This document shows positions 1-8,771 of a DNA stretch of 64,000 bases, piece by piece. Each line of letters begins with the position of its first letter. The first letter of the stretch is position 1. The stretch covers positions 38,523 to 102,522 of the forward strand of contig NZ_LLWQ01000141.1 of the NCBI RefSeq assembly GCF_001447385.1, given 5' to 3'. The stretch comes from Paracoccus sp. MKU1. GTDB lineage: Bacteria; Pseudomonadota; Alphaproteobacteria; Rhodobacterales; Rhodobacteraceae. Below the pieces are notes generated by a model. That model saw nothing but the letters and a program-made list of their open reading frames with translations, did not search any database and was not told the origin of the DNA. Made by a program: the position numbers and the translations under genes.

Positions 1-741
1 CTTGCTCCGCTTCTGCTGGCGATGGGCCTTGGCCTTGCCGCCTGCGCGCCCACCCCCGAGACCCCGGCTGCGCCGCCGCCCGATCGAGGCGTCTATGGCG
101 CGCGGACCGATACCGGCCCCAATGGCGAGCCGATCGAGATCCACGCCGTCCGCCCCGCCTATCTGACCGAGCGCAACCGCCGCCAGCAGGTTCCTTATAA
201 CGGTTCCGAGGCGCCGGGCACCATCGTCGTCGATCCCTATGCGCGTTTCCTGTATCACGTGCTGGGGAACGGCCAGGCGATGCGCTATGGTGTCGCAGTC
301 GGCCAGGCGGGCAAGAATTTCCAGGGCACGGCGACGATCGGCCGCAAGCATGCCTGGCCCAGCTGGACGCCCACCGCGAACATGGTCCGCACCCAGCCCG
401 AGCTTTACGGCCCGCTCAAGGGTGGGCTGCGCGGCGGGGTGGACAACCCGCTGGGTTCGCGCGCGCTGTATCTCTACAAGGGTGGGCGCGACACCATGTA
501 TCGCATCCACGGCACCATGGACCCGTCCTCGATCGGCAAGGCCACCTCGGCGGGCTGCATCCGGCTGTTCAACCAGGACATCATGGACTTGTTCAACGAG
601 ATCCCCAGCGGCACGTCCGTCAAGGTCCGCACCCGGGCCGAAAGCCTGGCGCTGGAGGGGCCGCTGGTCGAATTGCCGAACGGCTACCTGGAACCGGCGG
701 GGGGCGAGGTGCAGACCGCCGAGGCTCAGCCGGCGCAATAG
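1..741 (+). CDS. L,D-transpeptidase (YkuD) lipoprotein, 5' end outside window
   Basis: This is a probable periplasmic L,D-transpeptidase that cross-links or modifies peptidoglycan. The YkuD signature is present: a His in RIHGT (about residue 163 counted from the ATG at 22) and the catalytic Cys in SAGCIRL (about 179). The reading frame is open from base 1 and its first codons are hydrophobic (LAPLLLA). The ATG at 22 would leave almost no signal peptide before the lipobox LAAC, so the true start almost certainly lies upstream of the window. After the Cys comes a Pro/Ala-rich linker. The C-terminal tail after the catalytic domain is Ala/Glu/Gln-rich. The enzyme family call is secure; the start is not. 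Confidence 0.88.
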   Translation, partial: LAPLLLAMGLGLAACAPTPETPAAPPPDRGVYGARTDTGPNGEPIEIHAVRPAYLTERNRRQQVPYNGSEAPGTIVVDPYARFLYHVLGNGQAMRYGVAVGQAGKNFQGTATIGRKHAWPSWTPTANMVRTQPELYGPLKGGLRGGVDNPLGSRALYLYKGGRDTMYRIHGTMDPSSIGKATSAGCIRLFNQDIMDLFNEIPSGTSVKVRTRAESLALEGPLVELPNGYLEPAGGEVQTAEAQPAQ

Positions 742-865
742 CCGCGCCCGGATCGCTGCCATTTTCGCGCCCCGGCCCGGTCACGGCCGGGGCGTTCTTT
801 CTCTGGCCAGCGCCGGCGGGCCGTGGCAGATTTCGCGCAGAAAGCGCCTGAAAGGGGAGAGTTCC

Positions 866-1426
866 ATGGCCAAGCCCGCCGATCAGACCACCGCAGGCTC
901 GCGCGATCTGGATGCGCTTGTCGAGCAGACCCAGACCGCCGCGCTGCGCCTGCTGGACCAGGACGCGCTGAGCAGCTTGCAGCGCGAGCTGCGCGCCATG
1001 AAGCAGCGCGAGCCGGACGAGGCGGTGCGCAAGGCGCTAGGGCAGGCGATGCGCCGCGCCGCCGCCGAGAAGCGCCGCCGCAAGGAACAGGGCGAGGCGC
1101 TCGAGTCCGCCGCCCCCGAGCCTGTCGCCGATATCCCCGCCGCACCGGTCGCGCCGCCCGCCGAGGCGGCCAAGCCCCCGCGTCCGATTCCGCCCAAGCC
1201 GGACAAGGCCGAGCGCAAGCGCATCAAGGAAGCCGAGAAGGCCGAGAAGAAGCGCGTGAAAGAGGCCGAGAAGGCCGAGCGCAAGGCTGCGAAACAGGCG
1301 GCGAAGGCGGCCGAGAAGGAAGCCGCCAAGGCCGCCCGAAAGGCAGCAAGGGCGGCGCCTGCTGCCACCCTGAAAAAGGGCCGGGCGGGCAAGGGCGGGG
1401 CCCGCAAGGGCAAGAAGGCCGAATGA
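866..1426 (+). CDS. Lys/Ala-rich histone H1-like hypothetical protein
   Basis: This is a 186-residue protein with no enzymatic motif. The start ATG is preceded by the purine run AAAGGGGAGAG at a good distance. Residues 1-75 are charged and helical. A Pro/Ala hinge follows at about 85-115. The C-terminal third is a low-complexity run of Lys, Ala and Glu built on a KEAEKAEKK-type heptad and ends in a Gly/Lys tail. Such tails resemble histone H1-like DNA- or RNA-binding proteins and some ribosome-associated proteins. Nucleic-acid binding is inferred from composition only. A long open frame on the opposite strand is the shadow of the biased composition. It stands alone between two cell-wall enzyme genes. 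Confidence 0.7.
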   Translation: MAKPADQTTAGSRDLDALVEQTQTAALRLLDQDALSSLQRELRAMKQREPDEAVRKALGQAMRRAAAEKRRRKEQGEALESAAPEPVADIPAAPVAPPAEAAKPPRPIPPKPDKAERKRIKEAEKAEKKRVKEAEKAERKAAKQAAKAAEKEAAKAARKAARAAPAATLKKGRAGKGGARKGKKAE

Positions 1427-1497
1427 CGGCCGGCGCGGTTTTCAAGCCGCGCCCTGGCTGCTATGGGAAACCCGTCCGATCCGTTTCCGAGTCTTGC

Positions 1498-2409
1498 ATG
1501 CGCCGTCTGGTCCTGACCCTTGTCGCCGTGCTGGCCGCAACCGCTGCCCCCGCCTATGAGGCGGTGGATGCGCTGCTGGGGCTGCGGGCGCCGCGCCCGT
1601 CCGAGAAGCTGCGCTGCACCGATGACGGGATGTATTGCATCTCGGTCGCCACCTATGTGCCCGATGTCTGCTCGGTCATCGAGCGGGCGGCGGGCAGGAA
1701 CGGACTCGACCCGCATTTTTTCGCCCGGCTCTTGTGGAAGGAAAGCCTGTTCGAGCCAGGCGCCATCAGCCCGGTCGGCGCCATGGGCATCGCCCAGTTC
1801 ATGCCCGGCACCGCCCAGATGGTCGGGCTGGACGATCCCTTCAACCCGGCCAAGGCCATCGAGGCCTCGGCGCGCTATCTGGCGACGCTGACCGCGAGCT
1901 TCGGCAATGTCGGCCTGGCCGCCGTCGCCTATAACGGCGGCGAGAACCGGGCGGCGCGTTTCGTCTCGCAGGGCGGCAGCCTGCCCTGGGAGACGCAGGA
2001 TTACGTCCAGGCGATCACCGGCCAGACGGCCTGGATCTGGCGTGACACGCCTCCGGCCCGGCTGGACGTGCGGCTGGACAAGGAGCGGCCCTTCCGCGAG
2101 GCCTGCATCGAGCTGGCCGGCAAGCGCAAGCTGCGCGAGTTCCAGACCCCCGAGCACCCCTGGCCCTGGGGCGTGATCGTCGCCACCCATCCCAGCCAGT
2201 CCGGCGTCAGCCAGCAGGTCGCCCGGCTGAACCGGCAATTGCGGCCGATCCTGGGCGGCAAGCGCGTGAGCTATGTGCATCGCAAGGTTTCGGGCGGGCC
2301 GCGCAAGCTTTATACCGCGCAGATCGGCTATTCTTCGAAGACCGAGGCCCATGCCTTTTGCAACCGGCTGCGCAGCCTGGGCGGGCGTTGCCTGGTCCTG
2401 AAGAACTGA
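1498..2409 (+). CDS. Lytic transglycosylase with C-terminal SPOR-like domain
   Basis: This is a 303-residue exported murein hydrolase. The signal peptide MRRLVLTLVAVLAATAAPAYE is followed by an SLT domain. Catalytic Glu is about residue 82 in the WKESLFEPG motif, followed by GAMGIAQFMPGTA and later AYNGGENRA, all typical of family-1 lytic transglycosylases. Residues 260-303 (YTAQIGYSSKTEAHAFCNRL and after) look like a SPOR domain, which binds denuded glycan at division sites. The protein probably cleaves glycan strands in the periplasm. Upstream ATGs lie in another frame, and the ATG at 1498 is the one that gives the signal peptide. Family assignment is firm; the SPOR call is moderate. Confidence 0.9.
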   Translation: MRRLVLTLVAVLAATAAPAYEAVDALLGLRAPRPSEKLRCTDDGMYCISVATYVPDVCSVIERAAGRNGLDPHFFARLLWKESLFEPGAISPVGAMGIAQFMPGTAQMVGLDDPFNPAKAIEASARYLATLTASFGNVGLAAVAYNGGENRAARFVSQGGSLPWETQDYVQAITGQTAWIWRDTPPARLDVRLDKERPFREACIELAGKRKLREFQTPEHPWPWGVIVATHPSQSGVSQQVARLNRQLRPILGGKRVSYVHRKVSGGPRKLYTAQIGYSSKTEAHAFCNRLRSLGGRCLVLKN

Positions 2410-2410
2410 A

Positions 2411-2433
2411 AACGCCGCGCGGCTGGCGGCGTT
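2411..2433. terminator. Bidirectional hairpin terminator between convergent genes
   Basis: The arms AACGCCGC (2411-2418) and GCGGCGTT (2426-2433) pair perfectly around a 7-base loop. On the minus strand the stem is followed by TTTTC, and on the plus strand by CCTTGAG. It sits between the stop of the lytic transglycosylase and the stop of the convergent binding-protein gene, so it probably serves both. Confidence 0.65.
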
Positions 2434-2473
2434 CCTTGAGTATTTGGGAAACGGTGAAACCGGTGCCGCTCGG

Positions 2474-3943
2474 CTATTCCTTCCAGCGCACCTGGGTCAG
2501 GTCGTTTGCCGGCATGGGGGCGTTTTCCCAGAGCCCCTCGATCTCTGCCTTGGCGACGCCGGTTTTCGCCATCTGGAACAGGAAGGCATTGGCGTAGTCG
2601 TCGGCGAGGATTTCCTGCGCCTGTTTCAGCAGTGCCGAGCGTTCCGCCGGCTCGGTGGTGGCGTCGAGCTTGGCCATGACCTCGTTGAAGGCCGGGTTGC
2701 GATAGTTGAAATAGTAGTTCTCGCGCCCGTAGATGCCGATATCCATCGGCTCGACATGGCTGATGATGGTCAGGTCGTAATCGGCGTTCTTGAACACCTG
2801 CTCCAGCCATTGCGCCCATTCCATGTTGGTGATCTGCGTCTGGATGCCCACGGCGCGCAGTTTGGCCGCGACGATCTCGCCGCCGCGGCGGGCATAGGGC
2901 GTCGGCGGCAGGGCGAGGCGCAGGGTCAGGTTTTCGGCGCCCGCCTCGGCCAGCAGCTTTTTCGACAGCTCCGGATCGTATTGCGATTTCGCGGTCAGAT
3001 CGACGTAATCGGGATGGTGCGGCGCGAAATGCGTGCCGATGGGCGTGCCATGGCCGAACATGGCGCCGTCGATGATTTCCCGGCGGTCGATGGCATGGGC
3101 GATGGCCGCGCGCACCTTCACCTCGGCCAGGGCCGGATGCTTGTGGTTCATGGCCAGGATCGTCTCGCCCTCGGTGGTGCCGACCAGCACCTTGAAGCGC
3201 GGATCGGCTTGCAGCTGGGGCAGGGTTTCCGGGGCCGGGTAGATCGGGAAGGCGTCGATGTCGCCCGCCATCAGCGCCGCGAAGGCGGCGCTGGGATCGC
3301 CGATGAAGCGGAAGGTCGCGGTCTTCAGTGTCGGCTTTTCGCCCCAATAGCCCTCGAAGGTGTCGAGCCGGATATGGTCGCCCTGCCGCCATTCGCCGAA
3401 CCTGAACGGGCCGGTGCCGACGGGTTTTGTGGCGATCTCTGCGATACTGGCCTCATCCACCATCACCGCGTCGCCCCAGGCCATCTTGAAGGGGAAGCCG
3501 CCGTCCGGGGCCTTGAGCGTGACGCGGACGGTCAGCGGGTCCAGGGCCTCGACAGTCTCGATGCCCTCGAACAGGGCCTTCTGGGCATTGGTGCTGTCGG
3601 GCGCGCGGGCGCGGTCGAGCGAGAAGATCACGTCCTGCGCGTCGAAGGCGCTGCCGTCGTGGAAGGTCACGTTCGGGCGCAGGTGGAAGGTGTAGGCTTG
3701 GCCGTCGGCGCTGTCCCAGCTTTCGGCCAGGCCGGGCTGCACGCTGCCGTCGGGCGCGACGCGGGTCAGACCCTCGAAGACATTGGCATAGACCACTTCG
3801 TCGATGGCGGCGGCGGCGCCTCCGGTCGGGTCCAGGTTCGGCGGCTCCAGCACCATGGCCAGCGTGATCGAATCCTGCGCCGCCAGCGCCGGCGTGGCCA
3901 GCATGACCGCCGCGGCGGCGGCCTGCATGAGTTTCGCGAACAT
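2474..3943 (-). CDS. ABC transporter substrate-binding protein, peptide/nickel type (SBP_bac_5)
   Basis: This is a 489-residue periplasmic binding protein. The chosen start gives a clean signal peptide (MFAKLMQAAAAAVMLATPALA) and has a GGGGGACAG Shine-Dalgarno just upstream; a longer frame adds 13 unlikely residues. Family features are the early PPNLDPTGG segment, the LAESWD and FHDGSAF motifs, and the later AIAHAIDRREI region. These belong to the DppA/OppA/NikA-like superfamily that delivers peptides, nickel or sugars to an ABC permease. No permease or ATPase gene is adjacent, so the protein is an orphan here and its ligand is unknown. Confidence 0.88.
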   Translation of the reverse strand: MFAKLMQAAAAAVMLATPALAAQDSITLAMVLEPPNLDPTGGAAAAIDEVVYANVFEGLTRVAPDGSVQPGLAESWDSADGQAYTFHLRPNVTFHDGSAFDAQDVIFSLDRARAPDSTNAQKALFEGIETVEALDPLTVRVTLKAPDGGFPFKMAWGDAVMVDEASIAEIATKPVGTGPFRFGEWRQGDHIRLDTFEGYWGEKPTLKTATFRFIGDPSAAFAALMAGDIDAFPIYPAPETLPQLQADPRFKVLVGTTEGETILAMNHKHPALAEVKVRAAIAHAIDRREIIDGAMFGHGTPIGTHFAPHHPDYVDLTAKSQYDPELSKKLLAEAGAENLTLRLALPPTPYARRGGEIVAAKLRAVGIQTQITNMEWAQWLEQVFKNADYDLTIISHVEPMDIGIYGRENYYFNYRNPAFNEVMAKLDATTEPAERSALLKQAQEILADDYANAFLFQMAKTGVAKAEIEGLWENAPMPANDLTQVRWKE

Positions 3944-4003
3944 CCCTGTCCCCCCTTTGGGCTGATCCTCAGTCAGGCACATTCCGGGGAAATCGCCCGG
4001 CGA

Positions 4004-4696
4004 TCAAGCCCGCCGCTCGGTCAGCTGCTGGGCGAGGCCGGCGAAGATCAGCCAGAGCGAGCTGAGCAGCAGTCCCCAGCGGGCAAAGCTTTCGGGATGG
4101 AAATCGACCAGCACCGCCCAGACCGAGAAGCCGACCCAGACCACCGTCACCGGCAGCGAGACCGCGCGCCAACGTTCGGTGCGCATCGGGTGGATGAACT
4201 TCACATTGGTGAACATGGTGATCGTCAGCGCCACCACGATGGCCAGGGTCAGCCAGAAATCCGGCTTGAGCGCGAACAGCACCAGCACCACCATGTTCCA
4301 GCAGGCCGGGAAGCCGGCAAAGGAATTGTCGCGGGTCTTCATGCGGGTGTCGGCGAAATAGATCACGCTGCCATAGGTGATGGCGATGATGGCGATCCAG
4401 CCGGTCCAGCCGGGCAGCAGCCCCGACATGAACAGCGCATAGGCCGGGATGAAGACATAGGTCAGGTAGTCGATGATCAGGTCCATCAACATGCCGTCAT
4501 AGGTCGGCCAGTTGGTCTTGACGTGATAGCGTCGCGCCAGCGGCCCGTCGACGCCGTCCACGATCAGCGCGACGACCAGCCAGAAGAACATCTGCGACCA
4601 CTCACCCCGGACGGCTGCCAGCAGGGCAAGCATGGACAGCACCGCTCCGGTTGCGGTCAGCAGATGCACGGCGAGGGCTTTGAGACGCGGATTCAT
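4004..4696 (-). CDS. pcs: Phosphatidylcholine synthase
   Basis: This integral-membrane CDP-alcohol phosphotransferase of 230 residues condenses choline with CDP-diacylglycerol to make phosphatidylcholine in one step. The protein carries DGVDGPLAR, then a 12-residue spacer, then GMLMDLIID. This is the longer-spaced motif described for bacterial Pcs enzymes, as opposed to the 8-residue spacer of ordinary CDP-alcohol phosphotransferases. About eight hydrophobic segments are visible. The length matches rhizobial Pcs. It runs toward the binding-protein gene, with about 60 bases between them, and may be cotranscribed with it. The call is confident because of the family-specific spacing. Confidence 0.93.
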   Translation of the reverse strand: MNPRLKALAVHLLTATGAVLSMLALLAAVRGEWSQMFFWLVVALIVDGVDGPLARRYHVKTNWPTYDGMLMDLIIDYLTYVFIPAYALFMSGLLPGWTGWIAIIAITYGSVIYFADTRMKTRDNSFAGFPACWNMVVLVLFALKPDFWLTLAIVVALTITMFTNVKFIHPMRTERWRAVSLPVTVVWVGFSVWAVLVDFHPESFARWGLLLSSLWLIFAGLAQQLTERRA

Positions 4697-4790
4697 CCCC
4701 CTGCTTCTGTCACCGAACGGTCATGGCCGCAAGTTCGCCCGGGGGTGCACGCTGCGCTTTGCCGCAGGGTGATGCGGGGATGCCGACAGC

Positions 4791-5666
4791 CTATGCGGCG
4801 AATTCCTCGGCCGCGTAGCCTTGCAGATAGAGCAGCGCGGTCAGGTCGGCGTGGTTGATTCGCAGCTCGACCTGGGCCGCGACCACCGGCTTGGCATGCA
4901 GCGCCACGCCCATGCCGGCCAGCTGGAGCATGTCGAGATCGTTTGCGCCGTCGCCCACCGCCAGCGCATCGGCGGGCGACAGGCCGCGGCTGGCGGTGAT
5001 GTCGCGCAGCGCCTCGACCTTGGCTTCGCGGCCCAGGATCGGCAGGCCGACATGGCCGGTCAGCACCCCCTCCTGGGCCAGCAGCGTATTGGCGCGATGC
5101 TCGTCGAAGCCGAGCGCGCCGGCGACCGGGCCGGTGAAGACGGTGAAGCCGCCTGAAACCAGCGCCGTATAAGCTCCCTGGCTGCGCATGGTGGCGACCA
5201 GCTGCCGGCCGCCGGGGGCCAGCGTGATGCGGCTGTCCAGCACCTCGCCGATGGCGGTTTCGGGCAGGCCGGCCAACAGGTTGACGCGGGCGAGCAGGGC
5301 CTCGTGGAAGTTCAGCTCGCCGTTCATGGCCCGGGCGGTGATGGCGGCCACGCGCTCGCCCACGCCGGCGACATCGGCCAGTTCGTCGATGCATTCCTGC
5401 TGGATCATGGTCGAATCCATGTCGGCGAGCAGGACCGCCTTGCGCCGGCCCATGGTCGGCTGGAGGGCAAGGTCGAAGCCCTCGGCCTGCAACCGCTCCC
5501 AGACCTGCCAGAAATCCTGCGGCTCGGCGGCGACGGGGAATTCGGCAGCGATGCCCTGGGCCAGCCAGAGCGGGTGGCCGCCGCTCCAGGCGCTGCGGAG
5601 TTCATCGACCAGCGAGGCGGGCAGGTCCGCGCGGCTGGGCGCGGCGAGGATGGTGACGGTGAACAT
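4791..5666 (-). CDS. serB: Phosphoserine phosphatase
   Basis: This HAD-superfamily enzyme catalyses the last step of serine synthesis, hydrolysing O-phosphoserine. It is 291 residues long. An N-terminal regulatory-type segment of about 75 residues precedes the catalytic domain. HAD motif I is DMDSTM, motif II is the Ser in LVSGGFT, and motif IV is GDGANDLDML. The start ATG at 5664-5666 has GAGGGGG at good spacing; an upstream ATG would add 11 poorly supported residues. It is divergent from serC-serA across a 193-base intergenic region, so the whole phosphorylated serine pathway lies in one place. Confidence 0.95.
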   Translation of the reverse strand: MFTVTILAAPSRADLPASLVDELRSAWSGGHPLWLAQGIAAEFPVAAEPQDFWQVWERLQAEGFDLALQPTMGRRKAVLLADMDSTMIQQECIDELADVAGVGERVAAITARAMNGELNFHEALLARVNLLAGLPETAIGEVLDSRITLAPGGRQLVATMRSQGAYTALVSGGFTVFTGPVAGALGFDEHRANTLLAQEGVLTGHVGLPILGREAKVEALRDITASRGLSPADALAVGDGANDLDMLQLAGMGVALHAKPVVAAQVELRINHADLTALLYLQGYAAEEFAA

Positions 5667-5789
5667 GAAGGCCCCCTCGGCGTTTGTTTCCGGCAGCACT
5701 AGCCAAAGCGGTGCGGGGGATCAATCGGTCGGATTCATGCCGCGAATCTGTCGCAAACATGGCTTGCAATTTTTTCTTGCGAGAATCTT

Positions 5790-5859
5790 TCGGCGGCGCT
5801 AAGGCGGTCAGCGGGACACGCCGCCCCAACGCGGCGCTTATAGCTGGAAGGCTAACATC
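5790..5859 (+). promoter_or_regulatory. Candidate serC 5' leader RNA motif
   Basis: The serC leader contains a hairpin with arms CGCCGC (5819-5824) and GCGGCG (5831-5836) around the loop CCCAAC. It is followed by CTTATAGC and then the serC Shine-Dalgarno GGAAG. A structured serC RNA motif upstream of serC is described in Alphaproteobacteria, including Rhodobacterales. The hairpin and its position are seen directly. Assigning it to that motif rests on memory and position only, and the outer limits given are approximate. Confidence 0.45.
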
Positions 5860-7014
5860 ATGGGCAAGACTGCTCCGGCCGCGCGGCCGGCCAATCCGCG
5901 CTTTTCCTCGGGCCCCTGCGCCAAGATCCCCCATTTCTCGCTGGACATGCTTGCCGACGCGCCGCTGGGCCGTTCGCATCGTGCCGCCGTGGGCAAGGCC
6001 AAGCTGGCCGAGGCCATCGACCTGACCCGCGCGGTGCTGGGCGTGCCGGCGGATTACCGCATCGGCATCGTGCCCGCCTCGGATACCGGCGCCGTCGAGA
6101 TGGCGCTGTGGTCGCTGCTGGGCGCGCGCAAGGTCGAGATGCTGGCCTGGGAGAGCTTCGGCGAGGGCTGGGTCACCGACGTGGTCAAGCAGCTGAAGCT
6201 GGACGCGGTGGTCCGCAAGGCCGATTATGGCAAGATCGTCGATTTTGCCGAGGTCGATTTCGACCATGACGTCGTCTTTACCTGGAACGGCACCACCTCG
6301 GGCGTGCGGGTGCCGAACGGCGATGCGATCCCCGCGGACCGCGCCGGGCTGACCATCTGCGACGCCACCTCGGCCGCCTTCGCGATGGATCTGCCTTTCG
6401 ATAAGCTGGATGTGGTGACCTTCAGCTGGCAGAAGGTGCTGGGCGGCGAGGGCGCGCATGGCGTGCTGATCCTGAGCCCGCGCGCCGTCGAGCGGCTGGA
6501 GAGCCATACCCCGGCCTGGCCGCTGCCGAAGATCTTTCGCATGACCAAGGGCGGCAAGCTGATCGAGGGCATCTTCAAGGGCGAGACCATCAACACGCCC
6601 TCGATGCTTTGCGTCGAGGATTACCTGGTGGCGCTGAAATGGGCGCAGTCGCTGGGCGGCCGCAAGGCGCTGGTCGCCCGCGCCGAGGCGAATGCCAAGG
6701 CCGTGCGCGACTTCATCGCCGGCAAGGACTGGATCGCCGACCTGGCCGAGGATCCGGCCACCGCCTCGACGACGAGCGTGTGCCTGAAATTCACCGATCC
6801 GCGCATCAAGGACGGTGCCGCCTTTGCCAAGGCCGTGGCCAAGCGGCTGGAGAAGGAAGGCGTGGCGCTGGATGCCGGCGCCTATCGCGACGCGCCCCCC
6901 GGCCTGCGCATCTGGTGCGGCTCGACCGTCGAGACCGCGGATGTCGCGGCGCTGATGCCCTGGATCGAATATGCCTTCGAGGCCGAGATCGAGGCGCAGG
7001 CGGAAGTCGCCTGA
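5860..7014 (+). CDS. serC: Phosphoserine aminotransferase
   Basis: This 384-residue PLP enzyme converts 3-phosphohydroxypyruvate and glutamate to O-phosphoserine. It opens with [13 protein letters not shown], the typical start of the alphaproteobacterial SerC form. The PLP-lysine is in [15 protein letters not shown] (about residue 194), with the cofactor aspartate in [11 protein letters not shown]. The ATG has GGAAG ten bases upstream. serA follows on the same strand after 115 bases, and the two probably form an operon with a REP-like element between them. The structured leader suggests post-transcriptional control. Confidence 0.95.
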   Translation: MGKTAPAARPANPRFSSGPCAKIPHFSLDMLADAPLGRSHRAAVGKAKLAEAIDLTRAVLGVPADYRIGIVPASDTGAVEMALWSLLGARKVEMLAWESFGEGWVTDVVKQLKLDAVVRKADYGKIVDFAEVDFDHDVVFTWNGTTSGVRVPNGDAIPADRAGLTICDATSAAFAMDLPFDKLDVVTFSWQKVLGGEGAHGVLILSPRAVERLESHTPAWPLPKIFRMTKGGKLIEGIFKGETINTPSMLCVEDYLVALKWAQSLGGRKALVARAEANAKAVRDFIAGKDWIADLAEDPATASTTSVCLKFTDPRIKDGAAFAKAVAKRLEKEGVALDAGAYRDAPPGLRIWCGSTVETADVAALMPWIEYAFEAEIEAQAEVA

Positions 7015-7020
7015 CCGATC

Positions 7021-7067
7021 TGCCGGGCCGGGGCTCTGCCCCGGACCCCGGGATATTTGGACACGAA
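7021..7067. repeat. REP-like intergenic palindromic element
   Basis: Between serC and serA lies a hairpin with arms CCGGGGC (7028-7034) and GCCCCGG (7038-7044), loop TCT, followed by ACCCCGGGATATTTGG and an A-rich tail. Degenerate relatives of the GGATATTTGG plus purine-tail pattern are visible elsewhere in intergenic DNA, near 2437-2452, 11325-11335 and 16537-16560. This style of short GC hairpin plus GATATTTG tail is common between genes in Rhodobacterales genomes. It could stabilise serC mRNA or partly uncouple serA. Confidence 0.5.
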
Positions 7068-7129
7068 AGAAGCCGAGTTGCAGCGCCTGCGGCGCGCTGC
7101 CGGCCCCCGCATATCCAGAGGATAGAGAA

Positions 7130-8719
7130 ATGCCCAAGGTTCTTGTTTCGGACAAGCTTTCGGAAACCGCCGTCCAGATCTTTCGCGACCGCGGCGTCGA
7201 TGTGGACTACCTGCCGGATGTCGGCAAGGACAAGGAGAAGCTCGCCGAGATCATCGGCCAGTATGACGGCCTGGCCATCCGCTCGGCCACCAAGGTGACG
7301 GCGAAGCTGCTGGAGAGCGCCGGCCGGCTGAAGGTGATCGGCCGCGCCGGGATCGGGGTCGACAACGTGGACATTCCGGCGGCCTCGAAGAAGGGCGTGA
7401 TCGTGATGAACACGCCTTTCGGCAACTCGGTCACCACCGCCGAGCATGCCATCGCGCTGATGTTCGCCGTGGCCCGGCAATTGCCCGAGGCCAGCGTCTC
7501 GACCCATGAGGGCAAGTGGGAGAAGAACCGCTTCATGGGGGTCGAGGTCTTCAACAAGATCCTGGGTGTGATCGGGGCGGGGAACATCGGTTCCATCGTC
7601 ATCGACCGGGCGCTGGGGCTGAAGATGAAGGTTCTGGCCTATGACCCCTTCCTGTCCGAGGAGCGGGCCAAGGAACTGGGCGTGAAGAAGGTCGAGCTGG
7701 ACGAGCTGCTGGCCAAGGCCGATTTCATCACCCTGCATGTGCCGCTGACCGACAAGACCCGCAACATCCTGTCGCGCGAGAACCTTGGGAAGACCAAGAG
7801 GGGCGTGCGCATCGTCAACGCCGCCCGCGGCGGGCTGATCGACGAGGAGGCGCTGGCCGAGCTGCTGAAATCGGGCCATGTCGCCGGCGCGGCGCTCGAC
7901 GTCTTCGCCACCGAGCCCGCGACCGAGAGCCCGCTGTTCGGCCTGTCCAATGTGGTGGTGACGCCGCATCTGGGCGCCTCGACCACCGAGGCGCAGGAGA
8001 ACGTGGCCCTGCAAGTCGCCGAGCAGATGTCGGATTACCTGCTGACCGGCGCGGTGCAGAACGCGCTGAACATGCCCTCGGTCACGGCCGAGGAGGCCGC
8101 CGTCATGGGGCCCTGGCTGAAGCTGGCCGGCCATCTGGGCGCCTTCATCGGCCAGATGACCGACGAGCCGATCAAGGCGATCAACGTGCTTTACGACGGC
8201 GTCGCCTCCGAGATGAACCTCAAGGCGCTGAACGCCGCGGTGATCGCGGGCGTGATGCAGGCAACCAACCCGGACGTGAACATGGTCTCGGCGCCGGTCA
8301 TGGCGGCCGAGCGCGGCGTTCAGGTGGCGACCACGACGCAGGGCAAGTCGGGCGTTTTCGACGGCTATATCAAGGCCACCGTGGTGACCGACACCCGCGA
8401 GCGGTCCATCGCCGGCACCGTGTTCAGCGACGGCAAGCCGCGCTTCATCCAGATCCGCGGCATCAATGTCGATGCCGAGATCGGCGAGCACATGCTCTAT
8501 ACCCGCAACAGGGACGTGCCGGGCGTCATCGGGGCGCTGGGCATGACGCTGGGCGATCTGGGCGTGAACATCGCCAATTTCACCCTGGGCCGCACCAAGA
8601 CCGGCGATGACGCCATCGCTATCCTCTATCTTGACGAGCCGCTGAAGCCCGAGGCGCTGGAGGCGCTGCGCGCCACCGGCAAGTTCCTGCAAGTGCGGCC
8701 GCTGCAATTCGAGGTTTGA
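7130..8719 (+). CDS. serA: D-3-phosphoglycerate dehydrogenase, long form
   Basis: This 529-residue enzyme oxidises 3-phosphoglycerate to 3-phosphohydroxypyruvate, the first step of serine synthesis. The NAD-binding Rossmann motif is GVIGAGNIGS (about 144-153). The catalytic Arg lies in NAARGG, Glu in FATEP and His in TPHLGAST. The length shows the extended form, with an intervening domain at about 320-450 and a C-terminal ACT domain (about 455-529, MLYTRNRDVPGVIGALG onward) that usually senses serine. The ATG has AGAGGA eight bases upstream; the frame extends further upstream but without homology. It follows serC and ends in a strong terminator. Confidence 0.95.
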   Translation: MPKVLVSDKLSETAVQIFRDRGVDVDYLPDVGKDKEKLAEIIGQYDGLAIRSATKVTAKLLESAGRLKVIGRAGIGVDNVDIPAASKKGVIVMNTPFGNSVTTAEHAIALMFAVARQLPEASVSTHEGKWEKNRFMGVEVFNKILGVIGAGNIGSIVIDRALGLKMKVLAYDPFLSEERAKELGVKKVELDELLAKADFITLHVPLTDKTRNILSRENLGKTKRGVRIVNAARGGLIDEEALAELLKSGHVAGAALDVFATEPATESPLFGLSNVVVTPHLGASTTEAQENVALQVAEQMSDYLLTGAVQNALNMPSVTAEEAAVMGPWLKLAGHLGAFIGQMTDEPIKAINVLYDGVASEMNLKALNAAVIAGVMQATNPDVNMVSAPVMAAERGVQVATTTQGKSGVFDGYIKATVVTDTRERSIAGTVFSDGKPRFIQIRGINVDAEIGEHMLYTRNRDVPGVIGALGMTLGDLGVNIANFTLGRTKTGDDAIAILYLDEPLKPEALEALRATGKFLQVRPLQFEV

Positions 8720-8728
8720 ACCTTGCGG

Positions 8729-8756
8729 ACCCCCGGACTAGGTTCCGGGGGTTTTC
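8729..8756 (+). terminator. Rho-independent terminator of serC-serA
   Basis: The arms ACCCCCGGA (8729-8737) and TCCGGGGGT (8744-8752) form a perfect 9-bp stem with a 6-base loop. TTTC follows. It lies 10 bases after the serA stop codon. Confidence 0.85.
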
Positions 8757-8771
8757 ATTTGCGGAGGCGGC

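Noticed and set aside
2444..4858. Plus-strand 800-codon open frame opposite the binding protein and pcs
   Set aside because: It spans two convincing minus-strand genes and their intergenic gap, and has no recognisable domain.
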